Positions 1 through 5,828 are shown, numbered from the stretch's first letter. The stretch: 5,828 nt of DNA from a bacterium (GCA_021781185.1 JAJXXI010000151.1:1-5828); one strand, 5' to 3'. Notes: generated by a model not told the origin, from the sequence alone. A program made the numbers and translations.

Positions 1-1530
1 GGCTTTCACGGGATCATTTTGCGTTCCCTGGTCGTTCGACGTGCCAACGAATTTGCTCAACGTGCTGCCGGAAATATTTTCCATCGGCGGCGGCGTGAAG
101 TAACGCGAGTAGCCGGCGTGCAGGATGGTGGATTCCGTTGGCTGATAAATCACGTTCACGCGCGGACTCAACTGGCATTCGTTGTCGAAAGACGAATTAA
201 AAACGTCAAACCGCGCGCCGTAATTGACGGTGAACTTGGGGAACATTTTCCACTCGTCTTGCAAATACACGCCGCCGAACAAGCCACGCAGGCGCTGATT
301 GTCCGCGATGGTCTGCTGCGGTCCGTTGGGATTGCCATTGCCATCCACCGGAAACACCGTGGTGGCCGACTGGGCAAAAACCACTTCGTCCAGCAGCATT
401 CCGCCGCTGCGCAGCGTGTGCTTGTCGCCAAGCGCGTAGCTGCCGTCAGCCTGCAAGCCGTCGGAATACAGCTTGCGTTCCACGTCGCTCGCCACGCCGT
501 TAAAATACAGGTCGCCGAGTTGATCCGGGCGGAAATGCACACCGCTGGCGCGACCGTAAACGGACAACTGACCGTTGAAGTCGCCAACGGATTTTTGATA
601 CGTCACCACGCCGTAATAATTCTGCTCGCGCTGCTGCTCATTGAGCTGGGTGGAATTGAACGTGCCGGGCACCCACTGCGAACCATTGGGTGAGGTGCCG
701 GCGACCAGCCCGGGCGTGTTGGGTATTTGAAAATTGCTGTAAGACGCGCTGCCCATGAAGCTCACGCGGCTGGTGTCATCCAGCAAATAGGACAAATAGG
801 TGAACGCCTTGAACTGATCCGTCTTATCGTGAATGGCGCTGTGGCTCGCGGTCGGATTTTCAATGCCGAGCGAATTGTGCTCATAGCTGCCGTCCACGAA
901 GTAATTCAGTTTTCCTGACGAACCGCCGTATTCAAAACTCGGACGAATCGTGTCGTGGCTGCCGCCATAGACTTCCGCGTCGCCGCCGTTCAAAAACGCC
1001 CCGCTCTGCGTGCGGATGTCCACCACGCCCGCCGTGCGAAAGCCGTATTGCGCCGGGAGCGAACCGGTGATGAGTTGCAGGCTGTCCACAAAGCGCGGAT
1101 CCAGTTCCAGCCCGAATCCGCTGATGCCTTCCGGCAGCAACACGTCGTTGATGCGGTATTGCAGGTTGGCGTGTTCGCCGCGCACATGCAGGTCGCCATT
1201 CACCGCCGAATCCTGCGCCACGCCCGGTGACCGGAGGACGATCTGGTTGAGCGGCGCGTTGTCGCCCTGCGACTGCGACGCGATTTGCGCCCGCGTGTGC
1301 GTGTAAGCCGTCGCGCCCAAATTCGGCACGATCCGGCTGCGGGCCTGGTCCAACTGGCCGATGACGGTGATGTTGCCCAACTCCGTCACATTTGTCGAAG
1401 TATTGTCAACCGCGACGCTGTTCGTCTGCGCCAGCGCGGTTCCACCGCATGACATGACCACCAGGGAAATGACTGACCAACAAACACTGCAATTCAAATT
1501 TTTCTGCGCTTCCAAAACTCTCATAAACAT
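1..1530 (-). CDS. TonB-dependent outer-membrane receptor, N-terminal 510 residues (3' end beyond window)
   Basis: This is an outer-membrane beta-barrel transporter that would take up a ligand using energy from TonB-ExbBD. The open frame runs from ATG at 1530 to the window edge without a stop. Residues 1-34 look like a signal peptide: a hydrophobic stretch (about 18-33) ending in TALA before QTNS. ELGNITVIGQ (50-59) is a plausible TonB-box/plug entry. The plug spans about 72-176, with LNQIVLRSPGV, HVRGEHANLQYRINDV and the conserved PAQYGFRTAGVVDIRTQSG block at 159-177. Barrel strands follow, including FGGVYLQDEWKMF (418-430) and YSRYFTPPP (474-482). Family members are usually 700-900 residues, so a few hundred are missing. 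No Shine-Dalgarno is evident; a second in-frame ATG lies two codons later. The ligand cannot be read from the sequence. A DUF2946-like gene lies just upstream, and a ROK kinase beyond it. The family call is very secure, the substrate unknown. Confidence 0.94.
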   Translation of the reverse strand, partial: MFMRVLEAQKNLNCSVCWSVISLVVMSCGGTALAQTNSVAVDNTSTNVTELGNITVIGQLDQARSRIVPNLGATAYTHTRAQIASQSQGDNAPLNQIVLRSPGVAQDSAVNGDLHVRGEHANLQYRINDVLLPEGISGFGLELDPRFVDSLQLITGSLPAQYGFRTAGVVDIRTQSGAFLNGGDAEVYGGSHDTIRPSFEYGGSSGKLNYFVDGSYEHNSLGIENPTASHSAIHDKTDQFKAFTYLSYLLDDTSRVSFMGSASYSNFQIPNTPGLVAGTSPNGSQWVPGTFNSTQLNEQQREQNYYGVVTYQKSVGDFNGQLSVYGRASGVHFRPDQLGDLYFNGVASDVERKLYSDGLQADGSYALGDKHTLRSGGMLLDEVVFAQSATTVFPVDGNGNPNGPQQTIADNQRLRGLFGGVYLQDEWKMFPKFTVNYGARFDVFNSSFDNECQLSPRVNVIYQPTESTILHAGYSRYFTPPPMENISGSTLSKFVGTSNDQGTQNDPVKA

Positions 1531-1578
1531 GATTGGTTAAAAGCAAAACTGTTCCGCGAATTCTCAAATGCTCGCGGC

Positions 1579-1605
1579 TGCCTCAACGCCACGCGGCGCA
1601 AGGCA
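1579..1605 (-). promoter_or_regulatory. Small imperfect hairpin in the leader of the TonB receptor gene
   Basis: On the minus strand, TGCCT and AGGCA enclose an inner CGCC/GGCG stem with a GCGT loop and a short TG/TTG internal bulge. It lies about 50-75 nt before the receptor ATG in the 129-bp gap after the small His-rich gene. It is not followed by a T-run, so it is not a standard terminator. It could be a leader element, a processing site or chance in GC-rich DNA. I recognise no riboswitch consensus in the gap (1531-1659) and no convincing promoter boxes. Confidence 0.22.
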
Positions 1606-1659
1606 GGTTTTATTCAAGGGAAAGCAATTTCAGACGGAGCAATCCGCCCAAAACAACAA

Positions 1660-2022
1660 TTAGGAACTTGCGGAAAGAACCGGCGGGGCGCGGCCGGCGG
1701 GAAGGTTTTCGATGGTCGAAGCAGAAAACGAAACGACAGCCAGCAAGGTGGTGGCGATGGGAACCGTGGCGGCTGCCACCGGAACCTCGATGGAAGCCGA
1801 CTCCACCTTGCCATGGGCGAACAAACCAACGGCGCAATGATGGCCGGGCTCGTCCGCGTCATGATGGATCAGTTCGTGCAGCGCAGGCGACGCCACCATG
1901 GCGTCTAGCAGCAGGATCAGCGCGACCAGCAGCGAGGCGATGATCGCCTGGCCGTGCCGGTTCAAATGTCGAATTGCTAATTGCAAACGGCTTGCTTTTA
2001 GCAAAGTGCGCGCGGAACGCAA
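1660..2022 (-). CDS. Small His-rich membrane-associated protein, DUF2946-like
   Basis: This is a 120-residue protein of unknown function. A hydrophobic segment (about 26-45, ending AMVASPALHE) looks like a signal anchor. It is followed by a His/Cys-rich stretch with H49, H53, H54, D55, D57, H61, H62, C63 and H70, then a second hydrophobic segment (about 82-102) and a tail with GRAPP (110-114). From memory, this layout of N-terminal hydrophobic segment, short His/Cys motif and xRxPP tail recalls DUF2946 proteins, which in proteobacteria often sit beside copper-type TonB receptors. A metal-related role is therefore an inference. The frame opens with TTG at 2022, 12 bp after the kinase stop. There is no in-frame ATG before residue 42, and other TTG codons occur at residues 7, 13 and 20, so the start is uncertain. 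The Arg-rich N-terminus may be partly untranslated. Confidence 0.62.
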   Translation of the reverse strand: MRSARTLLKASRLQLAIRHLNRHGQAIIASLLVALILLLDAMVASPALHELIHHDADEPGHHCAVGLFAHGKVESASIEVPVAAATVPIATTLLAVVSFSASTIENLPAGRAPPVLSASS

Positions 2023-2034
2023 GCCATTATCGAG

Positions 2035-2919
2035 TTAAATGCCCACCAGCGCCGCGCCCAATACGCCGGCAGAATCACCCAGTTGGTGTTTCACAATGGG
2101 CGTTTCCAATTCATCGGTGAAAACATATTTGTTCACCGCCGCCACGCCTTCGTGATAGACCGCCTTGAAATTGGAGACGCCGCCGCCGATGACCACGATG
2201 TCGGGATCCAGAACATCTATCAAGTTCGCCAGCGCCCGGCCGAAGCGGTCGAAAAACGTCTGCATGAACTCCACCGCCTGCGGTTCGCCGGCAAAATACG
2301 CCGCCTCCACTTCTTTGAGCGGCCGGTGCCGGCCATATTTTTCCACGTAACGCCGTTCCAAGCCGCCGCCGCTGATGAACGTCTCCGTGCAGCCTTTCTG
2401 ACCGCAGTAACAAAGCGGACCATTGGGGTCAATGCACATGTGCCCCCATTCGCCCGCAATGGCCTGGGCGCCGGTGAAGACCTCGCCCTTATAAACAATG
2501 CCGCCACCGCAACCAGTGCCTATGATGACACCGAAAACCAGTTTCCGGCCCTTGCCCGCGCCCAGCAACGCTTCGGCCATGGCGAAACAATTGGCATCGT
2601 TCTGGATTTCAATCTTGCGACCGAGCAACTTTTCCAAATCCGCCTTCAGGTGCTGGCCGTTCATGCACACCGTGTTGGAATTTTTCAGCAGGCCGGTGCG
2701 CGGCGACAATGCGCCGGGCGTGCCGATGCCAAAAGTGGTGGGCTGGCCGGGCACGGTGGCGACAAGTTCGTCATGCAGAAATTTGAGCCGGTGCAGGATG
2801 TGCTGGTAGCCGTGCTCCCGCTCCGTGGGAATGCGTTTGCGGATGAGTTCCTTGCCGCCGGCGTCGAGAACCACGCCTTCGATTTTCGTGCCGCCCAAAT
2901 CAATGCCGATGCGATACAT
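2035..2919 (-). CDS. mak: ROK-family sugar kinase, Mak-like (probable fructokinase)
   Basis: This is a cytoplasmic ATP-dependent hexose kinase of 294 residues, a normal ROK length. Visible motifs are the phosphate-binding DLGGTK (7-12), KNSNTVCMNGQ (79-89), catalytic Asp108 in QNDANCF, IIGTGCGGG (132-140), GEWGHM (156-161) and the zinc site formed by His160, Cys170, Cys172 and Cys177 in CYCGQKGCTETFISG. LDPDIVVIGGG (237-247) and a C-terminal HQLGDSAGVLGAA follow. The blocks VIIGTGCG, GEWGH, CYCG..GC.ETFISG and ETP.VK...GDS.GV.GAA match E. coli Mak as I remember it better than NagK or Glk. Fructose 6-phosphorylation is thus the best guess, but glucose, mannose or an amino sugar is possible. 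ATG at 2919 has a modest GGA seven bases upstream. It is transcribed divergently from corA and is followed closely by the small His-rich gene. Confidence 0.93.
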   Translation of the reverse strand: MYRIGIDLGGTKIEGVVLDAGGKELIRKRIPTEREHGYQHILHRLKFLHDELVATVPGQPTTFGIGTPGALSPRTGLLKNSNTVCMNGQHLKADLEKLLGRKIEIQNDANCFAMAEALLGAGKGRKLVFGVIIGTGCGGGIVYKGEVFTGAQAIAGEWGHMCIDPNGPLCYCGQKGCTETFISGGGLERRYVEKYGRHRPLKEVEAAYFAGEPQAVEFMQTFFDRFGRALANLIDVLDPDIVVIGGGVSNFKAVYHEGVAAVNKYVFTDELETPIVKHQLGDSAGVLGAALVGI

Positions 2920-2969
2920 AATTCAGTCCGGCGAAGGATGGAGAGGCAGGATCAAAAAAACAAGTGCAG

Positions 2970-2984
2970 CCATCCGCCGGATGG
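2970..2984. repeat. Perfect inverted repeat CCATCC-GCC-GGATGG between mak and corA
   Basis: Six-base arms surround a three-base centre in the 151-bp divergent intergenic region (2920-3070). The right part also overlaps a second small inverted repeat, GGAC/GTCC with a five-base loop. On the minus strand the repeat is followed, after nine bases, by seven Ts, which is too far for a normal intrinsic terminator. Its position upstream of mak fits an operator, but chance is not excluded. Confidence 0.35.
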
Positions 2985-3018
2985 ACACCCCGTCCGTCCG
3001 CTTTCGCGCAAACGAAAC

Positions 3019-3046
3019 TTGCCTTGAACGCGACAGCACCTAGGAT
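3019..3046 (+). promoter_or_regulatory. corA: Possible sigma70-type promoter for corA
   Basis: TTGCCT (3019-3024) and TAGGAT (3041-3046) each match four of six consensus positions and are separated by 16 bp. They would start transcription near 3053, giving a leader of under 20 nt before the corA ATG at 3071. Both boxes overlap the inverted repeat at 3022-3052. The match is weak and was found by eye. Confidence 0.28.
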
Positions 3047-3052
3047 TCAAGG
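3022..3052 (+). repeat. 7-bp inverted repeat CCTTGAA/TTCAAGG just upstream of corA
   Basis: Perfect arms at 3022-3028 and 3046-3052 are separated by 17 bases. The right arm overlaps AAGGAG (3049-3054), the only Shine-Dalgarno-like sequence before corA. As DNA it could be an operator across the putative promoter. As RNA, if transcription starts upstream, pairing would hide AAGGAG. It is not a recognisable M-box or mgtA-type magnesium leader, being much too short. Confidence 0.4.
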
Positions 3053-3070
3053 AGCGCGAATTACTTTTGC

Positions 3071-4069
3071 ATGATCCGGTCATTTGCATTCACCACGCAG
3101 GGCAAGTTGCATACGAAGGATATCGAACCTTTCCTGATGCCGACGCTGCTGGCGGACACGAACCTTTTCCTGTGGGTGGACCTCGAAAAACCGACGCAGC
3201 AAGAATGGAAGGAGGTGCTGGAGCAGATTTTCCATTTCCATCCGCTGTCCATCGAGGACTGCGTGCAGCCCAGCCCGTCGCCGAAGGTCGAGGAGTATTC
3301 GCCGAAGGAGGACGACCGGTTCACGCCGTATCTGTTCATGGTCATCCACGCGGTGGACTACAGCCGCAAGGACGGCTGTTTCGGCACGAGCGAGCTGAAT
3401 TTTTTCCTCGGCAAAAATTTCCTGGCCACGTTCCACGAAGAGCCGCTGACGAGCGTCTCGCAGGTGGTGGAGCGGGCGGTCAACGGCACGATGGGCATCG
3501 CGCGCGCGCCCGACCGCGTGGCGCATTCGCTGCTCGACACGCTGGTGGACAACTACAAGCCGGCGCTGGACGAACTCGGCTTGGAAATCGCCGAGCTGGA
3601 ACAGCAGGCGCTGCAAAAGCCCAGCAAGGAGACGCTCAACAAAATTTTGCAGGTGAAGAAGGAGGTCGTGCATCTGCGGCAGATCATCGGGCCGCAGCGC
3701 GAAGTTTTGGGAAAGTTCGCCGCCGGCGAATTCAAGCTGGTGCGCCCGCATCTCGTGCCGTATTTCCGCGACGTCTATGACGCGCTGTTCCACATCGGCG
3801 AACTGGCGCAGAGCTACACGGATTCGCTCACGGGCATTTTGCAGGTCTATCTCAACATGTCGTCGAACCAGACCGGCGAAGTCGTGAAACTGCTCACGCT
3901 CATCACGGTCATCACCACGCCGTTGATGATGATCGGGACGTGGTATGGAATGAATTTCAAGGACATGCCGGAGCTGGACCACGCGCATGCCTATCCCATC
4001 GCCGGTGTGTGCATGATCATTTCCACGCTGGGGACGTATCTGTATTTCAAGATGAAGAAATGGTTTTGA
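3071..4069 (+). CDS. corA: CorA-family magnesium/cobalt transport protein
   Basis: This is an inner-membrane divalent cation channel, pentameric in the family, that admits Mg2+ and often Co2+ or Ni2+. The 332-residue length is typical. A cytoplasmic N-terminal alpha/beta domain contains LFLWVDLEKP (32-41), HFHPLSIEDCVQP (55-67) and LNFFLGKNFLATFHEEPL (109-126). A long helical region (about 145-270), including HLRQIIGPQREVL, leads to TM1 (about 272-291). The diagnostic YGMNF follows at 292-296, then an acidic periplasmic loop (MPELDHAHA), TM2 (about 308-327) and a basic KMKKWF tail. ATG at 3071 is the only usable start: the upstream frame meets a stop at 3041 with no GTG or TTG between. AAGGAG lies 16 bases from this ATG, unusually far. 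It is divergent from mak and convergent with the downstream glycosyltransferase, so it is probably monocistronic. Confidence 0.97.
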   Translation: MIRSFAFTTQGKLHTKDIEPFLMPTLLADTNLFLWVDLEKPTQQEWKEVLEQIFHFHPLSIEDCVQPSPSPKVEEYSPKEDDRFTPYLFMVIHAVDYSRKDGCFGTSELNFFLGKNFLATFHEEPLTSVSQVVERAVNGTMGIARAPDRVAHSLLDTLVDNYKPALDELGLEIAELEQQALQKPSKETLNKILQVKKEVVHLRQIIGPQREVLGKFAAGEFKLVRPHLVPYFRDVYDALFHIGELAQSYTDSLTGILQVYLNMSSNQTGEVVKLLTLITVITTPLMMIGTWYGMNFKDMPELDHAHAYPIAGVCMIISTLGTYLYFKMKKWF

Positions 4070-4093
4070 CGGCGGCCGGCGTCACGGATTTTT
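4067..4093 (+). terminator. Possible intrinsic terminator for corA
   Basis: TGACG (4067-4071, containing the corA stop) and CGTCA (4080-4084) enclose a GC-rich eight-base loop. They are followed by CGGA and a run of five Ts (4089-4093). The stem is short and the T-run is offset by four bases, so this is a weak candidate. It overlaps the last codons of the convergent glycosyltransferase gene. Confidence 0.3.
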
Positions 4094-5140
4094 CCAGCCG
4101 TCGGCCATGAACAACTCCGTGTTCTCGATGATCTGCCGGCCGGCGGTCGGATTTTTCTCGCGACCAAACTGAGTGGCGTGGCCGCCGATCAAATGCGCGA
4201 CCTGCGAAGCCCAGACCATCGTGTAGGGCATTTCCGACCAGCCGGACATCGGCAGGGGCGCGGGCGGCAGGCTCTCTGGCGCGGTCGTGCCGGGATCGGG
4301 AACGTCCATCCAGCCCATGCCGGCCAAAATCCACACGCGATGGCCGTGCTGCAAGGTCGAGACGATGCGCTTCAGCACCGGCTGGATGGCGTTGGTGTTT
4401 TGAAGTTGAAGCTGGACCAGGTCGTAACGGTGCGTGGCGTGGTCCGCGAGCGGCGGCAAAGTGGTCCAAGGAGTCGCGCCGTGAAAATAGTGGTTGAAGG
4501 TGATGCCGCAAAACCACGGAACGACCACCACATAATCTTCAGGCACGGCGGCGGCTTTCAACTCCGCCGCCCAGGTGTCAATGTTGGTGAAGCGGGTGTG
4601 CAGATAGCGGACTGCCGTCGGCACGGCGATGAGGGTCGTCGCCGCGACCAGCCCGAAAAACACCGCGCGCATTTTTCCGCGCCAGACCGGCAGGCCGATT
4701 TCAAAACAAACCGCCGCCAGCGCCAACAGCGGCAGCAGATACCACGATTGCGACGGAAAGGCCGCAAGCCGGAGGAACAAGACATAGCCCGCGAGCGCGG
4801 CGAAAACGGTTGCGCCGGAGAACAATCTTAAATCGCCGGTGTCATCGTTGTTCCCGGCGGAATCTTTCCGGTCGCGAAACAGGGCTGCGCCGGCCAGAAA
4901 AACCAGCAGCGCGGCGAGCAGCGCCCACAGATAAATATATTGTCCGAGCGGAAATCCGAGGGAATCCTGAAACGCGGCGAAGAAGCGCCAGGACTTCAAG
5001 CCGGTCCGGATCGCCGACGGCGATTCCTGTCCTGCAATCAGGCCGGCGGCGTAAGGCAGAAGCGACAGCGCGGCGGCCAGTCCGGCCAGAAAAATCTGCG
5101 CGGCTGCAAGCCAGTTTTTTTTCGCCAGCAGACCATCCAT
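4082..5140 (-). CDS. GT39/PMT-like membrane glycosyltransferase, C-terminal part (separated by frameshift)
   Basis: This frame carries the second part of the glycosyltransferase whose first part lies at 5038-5721. True homology starts at the A-run near 5116, giving 344 residues. At least five hydrophobic segments are visible: AAAQIFLAGLAAALSLLPY, YLWALLAALLVFLAGAALF, ATVFAALAGYVLFLRLAAF, SWYLLPLLALAAVCFEIGL and AVFFGLVAATTLIAVPTAV. A soluble C-terminal domain of about 175 residues (VVVPWFCGITFNHYFHG, VWILAGMGWMDVPDP) follows and is likely periplasmic. The frame stays open to 5392, but the part before about 5122 is Arg/His/Ala-rich and merely shadows the other frame. If translated separately, ATG at 5140 (MDGLLAKKNW) is the nearest start, giving 352 residues, but without a good ribosome site. 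It ends 12 bp from corA, convergently. Joined to the first part, the protein would be about 546 residues. Confidence 0.82.
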   Translation of the reverse strand: MDGLLAKKNWLAAAQIFLAGLAAALSLLPYAAGLIAGQESPSAIRTGLKSWRFFAAFQDSLGFPLGQYIYLWALLAALLVFLAGAALFRDRKDSAGNNDDTGDLRLFSGATVFAALAGYVLFLRLAAFPSQSWYLLPLLALAAVCFEIGLPVWRGKMRAVFFGLVAATTLIAVPTAVRYLHTRFTNIDTWAAELKAAAVPEDYVVVVPWFCGITFNHYFHGATPWTTLPPLADHATHRYDLVQLQLQNTNAIQPVLKRIVSTLQHGHRVWILAGMGWMDVPDPGTTAPESLPPAPLPMSGWSEMPYTMVWASQVAHLIGGHATQFGREKNPTAGRQIIENTELFMADGWKNP

Positions 5141-5721
5141 GCGCCCAGGCAAATCGCGCCGACGAGAACTGCGTTGTGATAAAGCGCCTGCACGCTCAAA
5201 ATCGCCAGCAACGCCAGCCAGCCCGTGCGCAGCCACGAAGGTTGTCGCAGCAGCGCCACGGCGGCGGCGGTGAGCATGATCAGCACGCAGCCCAGGCCGT
5301 AGGCGCGAAGCGAATCGCCGAAGACGATGAGCGTGCTGTTGAAGCCGAACAGCGCGAGGCCCAGCAACGGCGGCGGACGCCGGGCCGACCACGCGGCCAC
5401 CCAGAGCGCGGCCGGAACGCCGAGGCCGATCAGCATTCCCAGCAGCCGCAAAGAGAGATCATTTCGGGCCAGCCCCAGCGCCGACCAGCCGCTCACGAGC
5501 AGCGGCATCAGGATCGGGAAGGAATCCTTTTTCATGGCCGCCAGCGAGTGGCTGTTTGCGAGGTTGACCAGATTGACCTCGTCGCGCCAGAATCCGCCGG
5601 CGTGCAGCAGAAAATAGAAATGCAGTCCGGCGATGATGGCCGTAAGCAAAATCGCCGCGAGCCAGCCGGGCTGGCGCAGGAAATTTATTTCGGCGGGCGG
5701 CGCGGGGCGCGATGGCATCAT
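5038..5721 (-). CDS. GT39/PMT-like membrane glycosyltransferase, N-terminal part (frameshifted)
   Basis: This is the first part of a polytopic inner-membrane glycosyltransferase of the dolichyl/undecaprenyl-phosphate-sugar type (GT39/ArnT/PMT_2 fold; the exact family is inferred). TM1 covers about 20-40. Its periplasmic loop has GGFWRDEVNLVNLA with Asp47-Glu48, the position of the catalytic acid in this superfamily. Further hydrophobic segments lie at about 92-111, 117-134, 141-157 and 167-195, with DSLRAYGL at 136-143. After Lys202 the frame leaves the family: the last 25 residues (TGLQPRRFFWPDW onward) are an out-of-frame reading of the next part. The frame opens with TTG at 5730, but ATG at 5721 or 5718 is better, because GAGG lies 3 or 6 bases upstream. 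If the sequence is right and no slippage occurs, the product is truncated and probably inactive. Confidence 0.85.
   Translation of the reverse strand: MMPSRPAPPAEINFLRQPGWLAAILLTAIIAGLHFYFLLHAGGFWRDEVNLVNLANSHSLAAMKKDSFPILMPLLVSGWSALGLARNDLSLRLLGMLIGLGVPAALWVAAWSARRPPPLLGLALFGFNSTLIVFGDSLRAYGLGCVLIMLTAAAVALLRQPSWLRTGWLALLAILSVQALYHNAVLVGAICLGAWMVCWRKKTGLQPRRFFWPDWPPRCRFCLTPPA
5115..5122 (-). other. A8 run where the glycosyltransferase reading frame shifts (-1)
   Basis: The minus strand reads CGA AAA AAA ACT in the first frame and GCG AAA AAA AAC in the second. Re-reading one A (-1 slip), or adding one A, joins WRKK to NWLAAAQIFL and restores one continuous membrane protein. In the first frame the run forms the heptamer A AAA AAA. 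A short hairpin, GGCT-TGC-AGCC on the minus strand (5112-5102), starts two bases after the run. Possible causes are a homopolymer sequencing error, a real mutation, or ribosomal or transcriptional slippage. Confidence 0.85.
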
Positions 5722-5828
5722 GAACCTCAATTGAACAAATCAATCCCCGGCTCACAAGTGAATTACGTTCGGACGGAAATGAGCCTCAAAGAAATTCCCA
5801 GTGCAAGAACATCGCGGCCTGGCCGCAC
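5722..5828. other. Right-edge stretch with no assignable gene
   Basis: Two short reading possibilities run off the edge. On the plus strand, ATG at 5779 opens MSLKEIPSARTSRPGR, preceded five bases upstream by GGA, which would be a divergent gene start. On the minus strand, a frame entering from the edge reads GQAAMFLHWEFL and stops at 5786, which would be the tail of an upstream gene in the glycosyltransferase direction. Neither is long enough to judge, and at most one is likely real. I see no convincing promoter boxes here. Confidence 0.3.
5725..5730 (-). promoter_or_regulatory. Shine-Dalgarno TTGAGG deciding the glycosyltransferase start
   Basis: TTGAGG lies on the minus strand immediately before TTC ATG ATG. 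GAGG is three bases from the first ATG (5721) and six from the second (5718). It includes the TTG at 5730, which makes that codon an unlikely start. Confidence 0.55.

Noticed and set aside
19..1230. Three plus-strand open frames (19-693, 727-918, 955-1230)
   Set aside because: They are antisense to an uninterrupted TonB-receptor frame with clear plug and barrel motifs; their translations look like antisense composition.
1531..1659. A cobalamin or other riboswitch before the TonB receptor
   Set aside because: Such receptors can be riboswitch-controlled, but the 129-bp gap lacks the conserved boxes and is too short for a cobalamin element; only a small hairpin is present.
1533..1943. A plus-strand 136-codon open frame over the small His-rich gene and the receptor leader
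   Set aside because: It is Arg/Trp/Pro-rich with no recognisable motif; the opposite strand has a sensible two-segment membrane protein in a consistent gene direction.
2951..2984. Intrinsic terminator on the minus strand (palindrome plus T7)
   Set aside because: The T-run is nine bases from the stem, and no minus-strand gene ends here, so a terminator has nothing to terminate.
2083..3027. A 314-codon plus-strand open frame opposite the ROK kinase
   Set aside because: The kinase on the other strand has all family motifs. This frame has shadow-like composition and runs into the divergent regulatory region.
3080..3988. A 302-codon minus-strand open frame antisense to corA
   Set aside because: It lies wholly opposite a textbook CorA gene, and its translation is Arg/His/Leu-rich with no domain pattern. 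It arises from low stop frequency in GC-rich antisense sequence.
5123..5392. Upstream extension of the C-terminal glycosyltransferase frame to an ATG at 5392
   Set aside because: The added residues are Arg/His/Ala-rich and overlap the well-formed membrane segments of the N-terminal frame, so they are a shadow and not a real N-terminus.

Overview
The window looks like a piece of a Gram-negative, moderately GC-rich bacterial chromosome. It encodes a TonB-dependent outer-membrane receptor, which implies an outer membrane. Start codons mostly have weak or absent Shine-Dalgarno sequences. The protein style (TonB receptor, a small His-rich membrane protein with an RAPP tail, a GT39-like membrane enzyme) reminds me of Verrucomicrobiota such as the Pedosphaera/Limisphaerales group. 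That assignment is an inference from memory, not from a search.

Layout. Positions 1-2919 hold three genes, all on the minus strand: a Mak-like ROK sugar kinase (2919-2035), a small His-rich double-hydrophobic protein (2022-1660), and the first 510 residues of a TonB-dependent receptor (1530 to the left edge, incomplete). The kinase and the small gene are 12 bp apart, and 129 bp separate the small gene from the receptor, so the three may be co-transcribed. Positions 2920-3070 are a divergent intergenic region with two inverted repeats. A complete corA magnesium/cobalt channel gene follows on the plus strand (3071-4069). It converges, 12 bp apart, on a long minus-strand gene (4082-about 5721) for a polytopic GT39/PMT-type glycosyltransferase. 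In this sequence that gene is split into two frames at a run of eight A residues. The last 107 bp hold no gene I can assign, although short coding fragments on either strand could run off the right edge.

Function. CorA handles divalent cation flux at the inner membrane. The receptor imports an unknown ligand through the outer membrane. The small His/Cys-containing protein resembles DUF2946-type proteins, which would favour a metal ligand, whereas the adjacent sugar kinase would favour a carbohydrate; the sequence does not settle this. The glycosyltransferase probably moves sugar from a polyprenyl-phosphate carrier onto a periplasmic acceptor, if the frameshift is an error or is bypassed.

I see no RNA genes, CRISPR array, insertion sequence, prophage or attachment site, and no clear evidence of a new multi-gene system. 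The observation most worth checking is the A8 frameshift site, which has the form of a -1 slippery heptamer.
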